Source: Trichobilharzia regenti (lineage: Eukaryota > Platyhelminthes > Trematoda > Strigeidida > Schistosomatidae). From it: a stretch of DNA of 64,000 nt. Both the position numbers and the translations under genes were made by a program. The stretch spans positions 147,451,632 to 147,515,631 of the forward strand of contig OX235270.1 in assembly GCA_944472135.2 (NCBI GenBank), read 5' to 3'. The notes beneath the pieces are model-generated. The model was given only the letters and a program-made list of their open reading frames with translations. It was not told the origin of the DNA and did no database searches. Of this stretch, positions 53,718 to 64,000 are shown one piece after another (within the stretch, counting starts at the first letter, position 1; each line of letters opens with the position of its first letter).

Positions 53718-54269
53718 TTCATAAATCTTGAAAAGTTATTTAAAACGCAAAGGAAACACTTTTTAATCCAAGTTTTTGAAACAATGGCCTGAATTTTGAA
53801 TGCAAGTAAAGTGTGTAATTAAATATTACAGGTCACAAATCTAATCCTCTAAATCTCAAGGTCACACGAAGAGAATGTAGATTAATATCTTCATATATGT
53901 GTATATATATATATAACAAAAACAACAAAAGAGACAATTATGAATACCGAAATATACGAACACATCTAAAATGCGAAAGAAGACCTCTCTTCATTATATA
54001 TACAAACACCTGTGAGGTCAAGATACAGCTCTACAAAAGGATGAATTGATTCTCAATAAAAGTGTTAATGAAGTTTAGAAAGCTAACGGGTGTAGGAAGA
54101 AAACGTGGGGAAAAATTATGATTAGATAAGAAGAAATATAATTAAAATACATTTAGCGACACCTGCTTGTGACATATATGTTACTTAACTTAAACACATT
54201 CAGATATGTATTAATTAACGAACCCGTTGTGTCAAATAACACCTCAGAAATACAAAAAAACCACTATTG
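53718..54269. other. No clear gene
   Basis: AT-rich with a short AT run near 53895-53915. Confidence 0.4.
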
Positions 54270-54500
54270 ATTGGTTGAAGGATTTCATCATGAGGTAACA
54301 TCAGTTAGAGAACAATTGGAAACCTAGCGCCGGTGTACTGGACAGTTGTTTCCGTTGTCCTAGTTTTAGGGACTCTTCAGTAGTACGCAGTATCTTCCAC
54401 AGGACCAGTATCGAACCCAGGACCACGTTCTGATTGCAAGGCGAGCTAGCTCTTAGACTACTAAGCCACTGGTACCCAATCCAATGGCCCACGAATGCTA
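54270..54500 (-). mobile_element. SINE-A copy with intact CTGAAGA
   Basis: Own orientation: B-box region, GCGTACTACTGAAGAGTCCC, TAGGACAACGGAAACAACTG, TCCAGTAC. CTGANGA is intact but AACG lies between helix II and GAAA, as at 18309. Confidence 0.75.
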
Positions 54501-54849
54501 ACTACTATTGATTTATCAAAATGTATTAGTTGAAAGTGAAACAATTTCATTTTTGAAACTGTCCTATTGAAGAGATTCAACTTTTTTATATTCTGGTGTT
54601 TTCATTTCACACGATAGTTAAACACATTCACCTATTTGGTCACTTAGTAGAATAATTCAGTAGGAATCATCGTTTTTCATATCGGAAACTAGGATAGTTA
54701 AGAACCCAGTAAGTGTGGAAACCACGTTGCTTTGTTTTCATTTCTTAATATAAATCTACTCCTCAGTAATGTAGGAATGAATCTTTAGGTTTAAAATTTG
54801 CTTATCACTTTTGCACAGTAAGCTTAATCCTTTCTCGCCGTTTTGTGGA
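54501..54849. other. No recognised feature
   Basis: AT-rich; nothing supported. Confidence 0.4.
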
Positions 54850-55165
54850 GGCGGTCAGCTTAAGTTACTGGGCTACTGTAATTGCTTCCTGCTGAAATGC
54901 TTAATTTCATTTGGATTTATTATCATTGTTTTAATCCTGAAGTTATATCAAATAACCTAAACATGAACTTGTTCGCTGATTTAACTTGCTTTCAAGTAGA
55001 CGCTATGCAATTCTTCAACAAAATGAAGATATATCCTTCAGAATATTATTTTACATATCCCGTATGAAGTAAAAAGTATTTTGGAACTTAATACGCGGGA
55101 AATTTTTGTACCATATGTTCGCATACTGTCTGAATTAAAACTTTATTATTATTATTATTGTTAAA
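54850..55165 (+). mobile_element. Non-LTR retrotransposon 3' end
   Basis: Plus-strand relative of 45565-45888. It ends in TTATTATTATTATTATTG at about 55145-55162. A 61-codon frame (54882-55067) lacks a family motif and is probably the last part of a lost ORF or UTR. Confidence 0.65.
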
Positions 55166-55179
55166 CATTCTCAATGTTA

Positions 55180-55620
55180 TTCAAGTATTGGTTTTCGTAG
55201 GGATTTTGTTTTGATTGCATGCAGGATTTCAACATGAGCTGATATTAGTTAGAGAACCACTGGAAAACCTGGGAGTACTGGACAGCTGTTTCCATCGTCC
55301 TAGTTTGGGACTCTTCAGCAGTACACACCCACCGGTATTCGAACCCAGGACCTTCTGGTTACAAGGTGAGCTCGTATTCCATTAAGCCACTGGTACCCGA
55401 TCCAATGGTCCTTGAATTCTAACTTCTGCCGATTCACGACAGCGCGACCGCTAACCAATGTCTCCGGCGAGTATTTGTCCCCACACCCGACCAGCTGCAC
55501 CCTACTGGTCACGACTTCCCACTGGAACCCAGGTAACTACCTACCTGAATAGGGCCAGTCGCCAGTGAGCATCTCATTGATATTCAAGTATTGGTTTGTA
55601 GGGTGTACTCCCAGATTTTC
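55180..55620 (-). mobile_element. SINE-A, nearly full monomer
   Basis: Own orientation: body (CTCGCCGGAGACATTGG), GAATTCAAGGACCATTGG, tRNA-like part, then GTACTGCTGAAGAGTCCC and GGACGATGGAAAC. CTGANGA is intact, but GATG separates helix II from GAAA. Confidence 0.8.
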
Positions 55621-55668
55621 TAATGGTTCTCTAACCAATGTCAGCTCATGATGAAATCCTGTATTCTC
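55600..55668 (+). mobile_element. SINE-A 3' fragment, opposite orientation
   Basis: GTACTCCCAGATTTTCTAATGG and GTCAGCTCATGATGAAATCC in plus orientation, forming another inverted pair with the copy above. Confidence 0.6.
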
Positions 55669-55929
55669 AATGTTAGTTGGAACTGATTCTGCCAAAGTGC
55701 AATGTCAAATAAAGATCTCCCCTAATCAGCCTATAATCAGATAATTAAAAAAAAAATATCTCAGTGACTCTGGAAAAGTGTACGTGGCACATCTAACACA
55801 ATTCAGTAATGATGTACATTGTATTCAGATGCTTGTTTCACTCCTTGACTAGGTGAAATTCAGGTCAGGTGAAATTATCACCAAACTTCCCATGAAAAAT
55901 AATGAATAAATGAATGAATTATGCTATGA

Positions 55930-56320
55930 TTGTTGTTCCTTTGGGCTTTTTTTGTGGACCATGGGGCTTCAGCAGTACATCCCCATTGCATTTCTTGTTT
56001 TCTACAGTTGTCATTAGGTGGTTATACGATCATCCATAAAGACTCATTTCTTTCTCACACGATCGCCTCTGTGAAAGGAACAGAACAACGCTCATCTCGT
56101 CACTTACTATTCAAGTTTCAGTCGACCGCCTGGTGTGTGTGTGTGTGTGGCATCACACAACTATCTTCTAAAGGTGTGTTCGACCATTCTACACTTCCTT
56201 CGACATATTTGTAGGGTGATAGGTTCTTGGTCGGTGTGTTGCCGTCAGGGTTCCTTGTTGCTAATTGTCTCTAGTCAGCCTTCTGGCTCTGAGTATCGCA
56301 TCAGTGTAGGCTGATGCCAA
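55930..56320 (-). mobile_element. RTE-3 3' fragment
   Basis: TGTTCCTTTGGGC at the 3' end, then ACCATGGGGCTTCAGCAGTA, then the C-terminal landmarks (GACCATTCTACACTTCCTTC) in the order seen at 15472. A GT run lies at 56130-56148. Confidence 0.6.
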
Positions 56321-56361
56321 CAAGTATAAAAAGTGAGATGAATAAATGGTGATTTTTGTAC

Positions 56362-56475
56362 ATATGATATCTATGGTCGGCCTGCAAAATTTGGGCTACC
56401 GATATCCATGCTGAAAATTCCATACTTGTACAAAAAATACAGTGTGGAATCAAGCTGTAATGAAAAAAAAAAAAT
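56362..56475 (+). mobile_element. SINE-B, head missing
   Basis: Starts at ATGATATCTATGGTCGGCC and ends in an A-rich tail. The tRNA-like head is absent, as expected for 5' truncation. Confidence 0.75.
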
Positions 56476-56504
56476 AATTTTACAACACTTGATTCATTGA
56501 AAGT

Positions 56505-56834
56505 TTGTATACACAATGTTTGAAAACAAAATTAGTTTTCAGTTTTTCAGACAGTTTATTCATAAATATCCAAAATTGCCCAACGCATAAACAAAATGTA
56601 AGCGTTAATTGTCTTCGTAATTTACTGAGAAAATTACGTAAATATTTAGTTGTCTTGGCGGCCTGCTTAAAACTTGGGCAAACAAAAACTTCCATCTATT
56701 GTTTGTTTAATAGATTAAGATACATAACCTCAAATGGGGTATTATCCACTGTTGTGTGTATTTTAAATTGTTTACAAGCTCCTGATTCGCAAGTTCTTCC
56801 TAAACTTGAGGAAGGGTTTGATTGTGGGTGGTAA
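56505..56834 (+). CDS. Unassigned 109-codon open frame
   Basis: I do not recognise it. The sequence is cysteine-, leucine- and lysine-rich (RNLLRKLRKYLVVLAACLK) with no conserved motif. It lies between a SINE-B and an RTE-1b, and an opposite-strand frame overlaps. It may be a decayed transposon or chance. Confidence 0.15.
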   Translation: MYTQCLKTKLVFSFSDSLFINIQNCPTHKQNVSVNCLRNLLRKLRKYLVVLAACLKLGQTKTSIYCLFNRLRYITSNGVLSTVVCILNCLQAPDSQVLPKLEEGFDCGW

Positions 56835-57007
56835 AGTCTTTCAATGCTTGAGGTAACTGTTCTTCGGTGGTATCCTTAGGTCTCAAAATGTCCTTCTGAA
56901 CATTTCAAAGTTGGCTATCAACTGAATATCGTGGATTTCTTGAAAATGACAAAGGAGATATATGATAATGGAATGGTTTTTGCTTCAGGCTGGAGACCAT
57001 TGTGTTA

Positions 57008-58640
57008 CAGGATATACCAGCAGAAGCTTTAAAAATAGACCCAGAGACAACAGCGGAGTTGATGACGCCACTGCTGCAGAAGGTGCGAAATGAGGCCAAG
57101 GTACCTAAGGATTGAAAGAAAGGATACTTATTCAAACTACCAAAGAAAGGAGACTTAAGTCAATGCAAAAACTAGCGCGGACTTATGCTTCTGTCCATCA
57201 CAAGCAAAATACTAAGCCCCATCATCCTGCACAGAATCAAACAAGAAAACCTGGATGAAAAACTACGACCGGAACAAGCTAGATTCAGGAGACACAAGTC
57301 ATGTGTTGATCAAATCGCCATTCTACGGATCATCATTGAGCAAAGCTTGGAATGGAAGTCACCTCTCAACCTCACTCAACTTCACCGACTTTGAAAAGGC
57401 CTTCGACAACGCAGCGTCGATTGAAGGGTGATTTGGAAACTACTTCGCTACAACCAAGGGGTCCCATCGACAATAATACATCTCATCCAACAGTTAGTTG
57501 TACGATAATGCTGCATGCCTCCAAGTAATCCACAACGGGAAACTCACAGAAGCCTTCGAAGTGAGGACGAGAGTGAGACAAGCTGCTTGGCGGCCTACTA
57601 TCACCAATGATCTTCCTGATTGCAGAAGATTGGATAATGCGACAGACAACAGACAACAGTCAATGAGGAAACAGGCATAAAATGGACTCACACAAAAATA
57701 GAATTTGCAGGATCTGGACTTCGCCGATGTGGTATATATGTCTGATTTCCCGCAAACTGGAAGACATGCAAGTGAAAAGCGACAAGCTGGCAGAACAAGC
57801 ATCTAAGATAGGACTTTAAATGAACATAGAGAAAACAGATGTAGGTGATGAAGACTCTTGACCAACACCACCAACAACAACAACAGACGACAGTCAGCCT
57901 GCATAAATGGGAGGAACCTGAATGAAACAACCTCCTTCACCTACCCACCTACCTATCTACCTACCTACATGGAAGCATCGTTTCAACTACAGGCCGACGG
58001 AACTGACGAGGATATCAAAGCCACAATCGGAAAAGCAAGACAAGCTTGCATTACTCTTAAGTCTGTGTGGAGGTCAGTAGTGCTCAGCATCAAACAATAG
58101 ATCCGGATTCTCAACTCCAATGTGAAGTCAGTCAGTGCTACTCACCATACGGATCAGAGACTTGCACTGCGCATCATAAAGAGCATCTCAAACAAACTTC
58201 AAACCTTCATTAACAGTTGTCTTCGCTCATTTCCACTCAAGATCAGATGGCCGGACAGAAAAGATCACCAACATTGAGGGATCTCTGGCAATCAGCCAAC
58301 CAACCAACACAGCAGGAACCGATTTTCAAACAAATAGGCAGGAAGAAATGGAGATGGATTGGATTGTGGCCATACTCTGAGGAAACCATGAAGTGAGTGA
58401 CATCACTAGACAAGCCATTGCTTGAGTGGAACCAGGCCGAAAGCGAAGCGGGCGGCGAGTTGGTCGTCAGTGCATGGGTGAGGGTGACTTGGCGGAGGTC
58501 ATGTGAGGTGGAGATGGAAGCATGTGGGCGGACTTGGAGCGGAGTGAAAAAGTTGTCAGAAAACAGAAGGCAATGGATACTTGTGTGGCTGAAGGTGTAT
58601 GTTCCTCAAGGAATTAAAGGATATAATAATAATAATATTG
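57008..58640 (+). mobile_element. RTE-1b, longest copy of the subfamily
   Basis: Starts at the RT N-terminal region (equivalent to about 2643 in the 1129 copy) and reaches an ATAATAATAATAT tail. It includes LLSITSKILSPIIL and QARFRRHKSCVDQIAIL (frame 57185-57394), ALEKAFDN-like sequence, the DFADV catalytic region with a change, SLHKWEEPE-type shift, a CTAC run (about 57945-57970) and the SVSATHHTDQRLALR insertion. Stops occur throughout. Confidence 0.85.
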
Positions 58641-58857
58641 TGGAAAGGGAAAATGTCATGCAATTAACTCCTAGGAGGATTTTATAAATACTGTTCAGAA
58701 TAAAGGTATTATTATTATTATTATGACGCATCATTCATTCTTTCATTCAAATAAAAGCTTAGTATTGCAAATGATGACTGAGCCATAATGAGTAGTCAGG
58801 TGTGACAGTCCGGTTGGTGGAGAACGGTGTGTTAGTAATCTGTAAGCTAAGGGATTG
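58641..58857. other. Short gap with an ATT run
   Basis: ATTATTATTATTATT near 58708-58724; nothing else. Confidence 0.4.
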
Positions 58858-59048
58858 ACTTTTTTGATTACAGCTTGATTCAACACTGTATGTTTTTCGT
58901 ACAAGTGTGGAATTTTTAGCATGTGATATATCGGTAGCCCAAATTTTGCAGACAGACCATAGATAATCAGGTGTGCGTCGGCAGAGGATCGAACCCCTCC
59001 GACTGTATCCATGGTCGGTGACAGTCTTAACCACTGTGACACCGACGC
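58858..59048 (-). mobile_element. SINE-B copy
   Basis: Minus strand. Own orientation: GCGTCGGTGTCACAGTGG head, GGGGTTCGATCC B box, then TTTGGGCTACCGATATATCA and CAGTGTTGAATCAAGCTG. The two minus frames here are shadows. Confidence 0.8.
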
Positions 59049-59755
59049 ACCACCACCTTCGACCATCGCTTTTTAGATGAGTAAATTACCTTAAGGACAT
59101 AAATTTTACTTCTAGTCTGTAGATGAATTATCCACATATTCTTTGTGGTACTGACAACTTCCGAGTAACTGGGTAATTGTACAGTACAGTATTGTTATAA
59201 AAAAGGAACAGATGAAAGGTGAATACAACACCACTTCAAATTAGTTACCCTCTTCTTCTAGTGAGTAAATTACATCCCTTTACTAAAAGCAATATGGACG
59301 TTCATAATTTAATACAGTTTATTATTGTTACAATACGAAAGTAGAATACATCAGAAACGATTGCGTAAAGAAGCATAAAAAAAGAATATTAAGGAAATAA
59401 GGGAAGAGAATAATGGGCATATAATTAATCGAATTACTGACCACTAATTATCTCACAACACAAATCATTCCCAATATTTCGTATTCAAATGTGTAGTTTA
59501 TTGCTAGAGTCCTTGTGTTCAGCCTACAAACAGATATAATGCAGGCACGTGCTTACATTACTTTTTCACATGCCTACTATTCTATAATGTAAATCAGATG
59601 TAAGTCAGATTGATGAACAAGATTGTTTAGGCTATTGGCCAATTATTAATTGAACATGATATCTAGAGTAGAATTTCCGTTCATCTATTCACTTCTTGAT
59701 AAAAAGGCTTATGACTTACATATTTATATAATATGCCCTAGAATGCGTCAGCATA
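59049..59755. other. No recognised feature
   Basis: AT-rich; nothing supported. Confidence 0.4.
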
Positions 59756-61145
59756 TTATTATTATTTTTATTGCTCCCTTGGGTTCTGAGTGGAACATAG
59801 GGCTTCAACTGCACGTCTCTCCACTTGCAACTTCTGTCTTCCTTCTGCTGTACTTTTCACCTGCATCCATCCATGTTAGTCCATACTGTTTCAACTCCTC
59901 TTCACACACACGATCTCCTCCTGCATGTCACCCTTGCACTGACGTCCCACACGCCGCTTCCCTTTCGGCCTGGTTCCACTCGAGAAATGGCCTGACGCGC
60001 GTGTGATATCATCCAGTGGCCTCCTCAGTGAATGTTTAATCCATCTCAATCCACTTTCCTCTGCATATTTGTTGGTTGGCGATTGGATACTGTTTTGTTT
60101 GTTCTCAGCCATAGTTTCTTGTTGGTGATTCTTTCCAGCCCGGCCATCTGATCTTGAGTATGGAGCCAGCGAAGACAGTTAGTTGTTGATGAAGGTGTGT
60201 AATAGCCTGTTGGAAATATTCTTTGTGACATGTCAGGTTTCTAATTCGTGTAGATGAACTGACTGTCTTGACGTTTGTATTGAAAATCCGACCGACGGAA
60301 TTTTGTTGTTGATGGTGAGTGACGAAGATTTCCAGATTGGATTGGTTTCAGGTTGATGAATATGTTTCTCGCCCCCCCACCCGATTCTCGCTCGATTTGA
60401 CATCGTCGTCCGTTCCGGCTTCCCGTAGTTGAGACAATGCTCCCCAGATAAGTGAGTGAATGAAGTAACCTCTTTCAAAACCCTCCCGTTGATGGTGATT
60501 GACGTTGGATGTTTCTGCTGTTGTTGTTGTTGGTTGGTTGGTTCTTTTCATCACCTCCGTCTTGTCTATGTTCACATGGAGTCCTGTCTTCGCCGGCTGC
60601 TTCTTCGACCAGTTCGTCGGTCGGTTTTCGCTTGTAAGTCTTTGATTTTGTGTGTGTGACATCAAACATAAATCATCCACGGGTGAAATCTAGGGGTCTT
60701 CTAGGTTCTTCGCGTTGGTCCAGGATATTCCTGTCTTCTCGTTTCCCACTGTTTGACGCATAATCCAGTCCACCACAATTAGGAATATCATTCATTGGTG
60801 ATAATAAGCACGCTTGTCTGTCTCCTGTGTTTACTCGAAACGCCTCGCTGAGTCTTCCGCTGTGGATCACTTGGCAGGTGCCGTTGTCGTACAGCTGTTG
60901 AATAAGGTTGATGAATACTTGGGGTACACCGTAGTACTCGAGTAATTTCCAAATTACTTCACGACCAACACTGCACTGTCGAAGGCCTTCTCAAAGTCTA
61001 TAAAGTTGAGGTGGAGGTTTGATTGCCATTGCATGCTTTGTTCTGTGATGATGATGCATAGAGTTGCAATTTGGTCAGTACATGATTCGACTTTCCATAA
61101 TCCAGCTTGTTCTGGATTTTACCCTAACTTCTGGAAACAATCTGG
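59756..61145 (-). mobile_element. RTE-2, longest copy of the subfamily
   Basis: Minus strand. The 3' end at 59756 has TTATTATTTTTATTGCTCCC in plus orientation, and the body reaches the RT N-terminal region near 61145. Landmarks (own orientation): NFIDFEKAFDSA region near 61000, DDLCLMSHTQNQR at the catalytic region (frame 60348-60680), QPETNPIWKSSSL, and RPLDDITR at the C-terminus. Many frame breaks. A (C)8-like run near 60373 is one. Confidence 0.8.
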
Positions 61146-61609
61146 AGGCTGCCTACAGGATATAAAGTGAAAATTGTAATCTTCATACTTAAAACTTCCA
61201 AAACGTTAGCCATGTGAAACTGATAAGATAACAAGGCAATCTGATTTATCAAGCCAATAAAACCATATCAAAGTTTACCTGTGTATTTATTACTGGTTAT
61301 ATAGAGTTAAATCATCAATATTAACTCATGAAATCTCTCTTAAGTCACTCGCTGCATAAAATTCTGTTCATCTGAATTAATTTCAGTATCTGAACTTTGA
61401 GGTAAATAAAGAAATTTTTTTCTGAAAATATTGGAAGTTCAGAAGTGTGAGATTAAGTCTGACGTATAATTTGGAAGTTCTGTTTAACGGCTTATAGGAT
61501 TATATTTCATAGTATAGCATGTGAAGTACTCTCCTTACAATGAACATTTCTCGGAGACGTTTGCATTAGTATCATTGTCAGTGAAATATACACCGCACAT
61601 TATTGCCCA
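61146..61609. other. No recognised feature
   Basis: AT-rich; nothing supported. Confidence 0.4.
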
Positions 61610-63240
61610 AAAGCTCCCATCTCTGCCTGACACGATCTACTCGCACTGACGACCCACTCGTCACTTCCCATTAGGATTCCAGTTTAGCGACAACCTGGCA
61701 TGATATGTTATTCAAAGACCTCCTCTGAGTATGCCTCATCCATCGCTATTTTATTCTGCATGTGTGTTGAGCAATACATCCTTCCTTCGTTTGTAACCAG
61801 AGTTTCTTCTCATTAATTCCTTCTGGCCATTCGACCACCAGTTTAAAGCCAGCCAGCTAAGGAAACTGTTGATAAATCTCTTCAGTAGACCGTTGGAAAT
61901 ACGTTTTGCGAAATCAATGCCAGGTTTTTTGACCCTATAGATAGAAGAAGTGACTGATTGATTGACTTAATATTGTTTCTGAAAATCTGAATCTTGTTCC
62001 TTGTTCCTTGAGACTGAGGTGGATTGCAGAAGATTTCCAGACTGACTTCAAGTTGATGAAGGTGTGCGTATCTTGCCTCTCAGATTCTGGCTGACTAAGT
62101 GGCCTGCTGGCTGGCTGGCTGGTTTTGACATCTTCATACGTTTTGACTGCCTGTGGTCGAAACAACGCATGCAAGCCGGATAAGTGAAGTCAGGAAGTAA
62201 GCTCTGTCAAATCTCTCCCATTGATGGTGATTCGTGCTTTTGTTTTGGTTGTTTTCTGTTGGTCATCTTCGTCTTCTATGTGTTCACTTGGAAACCTGTC
62301 TTCACTGATAGCCAGCCTTCACAGTCAGTTTCTTGGTTTTCCTCTGTAAGACTTCGAGTGTGTGTGTGTGTGACATAGCACATAAATCATAGGTGACATC
62401 CAGATCTTCTAGGGTCTGCTTAGCGGTACCGGTACGTATTCCGGCATTCTCACTCCGTGCGCATGGTGTTCCGCATGATCCAGTCAACTACAATTAGGAA
62501 TACCACCGGTGATATTATGCAGCCTGGCCTTAATTCTATATTCACCGCGGACGCTTTGGCTGTTTTCCCCTGTGACTCCCCTGGCACGTAGCAGGCATTG
62601 TTATATAGCCAGCTGTTGCATGACGTTGATGAAGATTTGGCACTAAGATCCATCTTCAAATTACTTCCCGGTCAGTGATGTTTATCGAAGTCCTTTTCGA
62701 ATTCGATGAATTCAAGGTTGAGCTTTGACGGTCATTCCACTCTGTTCCGTGATGATGATGATGATGATGATGCGTGGAGTAGCAATCTTATCCACACATG
62801 ATTTGCCTTTCCTAAATGCAGCTTGTTCCGGTGGAGTGAAGTTCTGCATTCAATGCATGTTTTATTCTTTCCAGGATGGAGTAACTTAGTATTCTACTCG
62901 GCGTGGATAATAGCATGACTTCGTGTCACTTCTTGCAGTGGCTTCATTCGCGCTTCTTTGGTAGTTTCACAGTGGGGGTCAGCCTTTCTTCCGATCAGTA
63001 AGCACCTTTCCCTCCTCCCAAGCCCTTCACAGTAATGGCGTAAGCTTATCTGCCGCAGTCCCTGGGTTTGTTTTCAGTGCTCCAGGAAGTCCCACTTCCT
63101 TCCCTCTCAGTTTTCATTAGCTTGATCGTATTCAGGATTTCTGCTTTCGTTGGGGGGGGGGAGGGACTTGTGCCAACTGGCAGTCGTGAGCCTGCTGTTG
63201 GTGGTAGAACTACACTGTACTGAGGGATCATTGAAAGTTT
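61610..63240 (-). mobile_element. RTE-3, long diverged copy
   Basis: Minus strand. From the C-terminal region near 61610 to the RT start near 63240. Frame 63046-63231 includes PTKAEILNTIKLMKTE, the KSEVLNAIKxLKxGK motif of RTE proteins. Frame 62450-62659 covers the ELRPGCIISPVVFLIVVDWI motif (RT motif before the catalytic box). A G run at about 63152-63160 and a GAT run near 62750-62770 are secondary. Non-coding. Confidence 0.8.
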
Positions 63241-64000
63241 AAGGGAAATCCCTCAGATAGCAGATATGATTAATTGTAATCCAGATTTGTACTGGATATT
63301 TCGATATTAGCTTCCAATTCTGACCAGCAAACCACTACCGCTTGTCGCGAGTTTTGTACAACTACCAATGTCAACCACAATGAACAGCATATAGTTTTGA
63401 AAAACATTCTCATTTATTCCCCAGGTAAATTCACGAGAAAAGTCTCCTAGTATTACCAAAATTGTCTACAAGAATTAATAACTTTATTCCTAAATCTGAA
63501 AAGTTTGACTAGTTGTAAAATCAGTGCTTTAATCTAAGGACAAATAACTAAGCAAGATAACAGAGTACATTTATCTTTATGACAATCTAATATAATCAGC
63601 ATAAAAGTTTTTAAAAAAATCAAGTATTTATATGCTTCATTAATCAAAATAAATTAGTTAGTTAGTTAGTTAGTTAGTTAGAATTCGTGATTATACTGCA
63701 TGATTCACGCTTTGTAAATACTGGTACTGGAAAAAACAAACGACAGGATTTCCCTTCACCAGCAGCTTTAATATATTTTTATACCCGTAGAATACTTTAG
63801 TCCCATACTTCATCAACATTTTGACTGAATAAATAAAGAAACAGAGAATATTTATTTATTAACAACACACTGACTGATACAATCTTCTACTCAAACATGA
63901 TCGAAATCATTGCTACAGGAGGTTTGCCTGCAGTATATTTTAGAATCAGTTCTGAATGACTCATCAACATTTCGAACTGATCCATCGAAGAAAAATCAAA
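63241..64000. other. No recognised feature; TTAG microsatellite
   Basis: AT-rich. A (TTAG)n run of about seven units at 63654-63681. Nothing else supported. Confidence 0.5.
63654..63681. repeat. (TTAG)n microsatellite
   Basis: About seven tandem units. Confidence 0.95.

Noticed and set aside
1..64000. CRISPR array, bacterial operon, rRNA or LTR retrotransposon
   Set aside because: No regularly spaced short repeats, no polycistronic coding or ribosome-binding pattern, no rRNA-like blocks, and no protease or integrase motifs were found.

Overview
The window looks like AT-rich, repeat-dominated DNA from a blood fluke (Schistosoma or a close schistosomatid). The basis is the kind of repeats: RTE-clade non-LTR retrotransposons, a CR1-type relic, Penelope-like elements (PLEs) with GIY-YIG ends, and a SINE that matches from memory the schistosome S-alpha (Sma) family carrying a hammerhead ribozyme. 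I could not run a database search, so the species is open. There is no bacterial-type gene organisation, no CRISPR array and no rRNA. Host genes are nearly absent. The best non-transposon candidate is a 65-codon reading frame with one membrane segment and a downstream AATAAA (38550-38747).

Family names used here are working labels. RTE-1: the near full-length element at about 935-4180, 3' end (AAT)n. RTE-1b: defective relatives of RTE-1 that share the same frame-breaking insertions and a CTAC microsatellite. RTE-2 and RTE-3: related elements with a different 3' end. RTE-B: a more distant RTE-like lineage ending in CAGA or CAGT repeats. SINE-A: about 405-bp monomer with tRNA-like A/B boxes and a hammerhead-like core. 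SINE-B: tRNA-like head and an A-rich tail. SINE-C: tRNA-like head joined to RTE 5'-UTR and RTE 3'-end sequence. SINE-D: tRNA-like part plus a hammerhead. Sma: the S-alpha-like hammerhead SINE.

Layout. 1-4200: the tail of an RTE-2 copy, then the RTE-1 element, whose ORF has endonuclease and reverse transcriptase domains but a TGA at 3700-3702. 4300-5215: PLE relic (-). 5770-9660: SINE-A copies and RTE-2 pieces, including a 560-bp inverted duplication. 10500-16400: RTE-B, SINE-C, RTE-1b with a 3' extension, RTE-2 and RTE-3. 16500-20500: SINE-C, two SINE-B, a SINE-A palindrome plus tandem dimer, and a foldback hairpin. 20500-24750: two RTE relics, a 190-bp tandem repeat and a PLE C-terminus. 24950-28140: SINE-A pieces, RTE-2, PLE and SINE-B. 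28700-33600: RTE-B, then two RTE-1b copies in opposite orientation. 34300-41100: SINE-A, a SINE-D inverted pair with an intact hammerhead core, a CR1 relic, RTE-1, the membrane-protein candidate and a second RTE-B. 41600-48400: a duplicated unknown repeat, SINEs, RTE relics and Sma fragments. 48800-53720: an inverted repeat, an RTE-2 relic and a PLE flanked by inverted copies of its own 3' region with a nested Sma pair. 54300-63240: SINEs and RTE relics. 63240-64000: no recognised feature.

How the parts work together. RTE proteins act on the 3' ends of their RNA (target-primed reverse transcription). SINE-C carries an RTE-like 3' end and RTE-1b copies share inherited defects, so both look like passengers on RTE machinery. 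SINE-A, SINE-D and Sma combine internal Pol III-type promoter boxes with self-cleaving ribozyme cores and appear as tandem or head-to-head copies, as expected for elements that pass through multimeric RNA. Inverted pairs are unusually common throughout.
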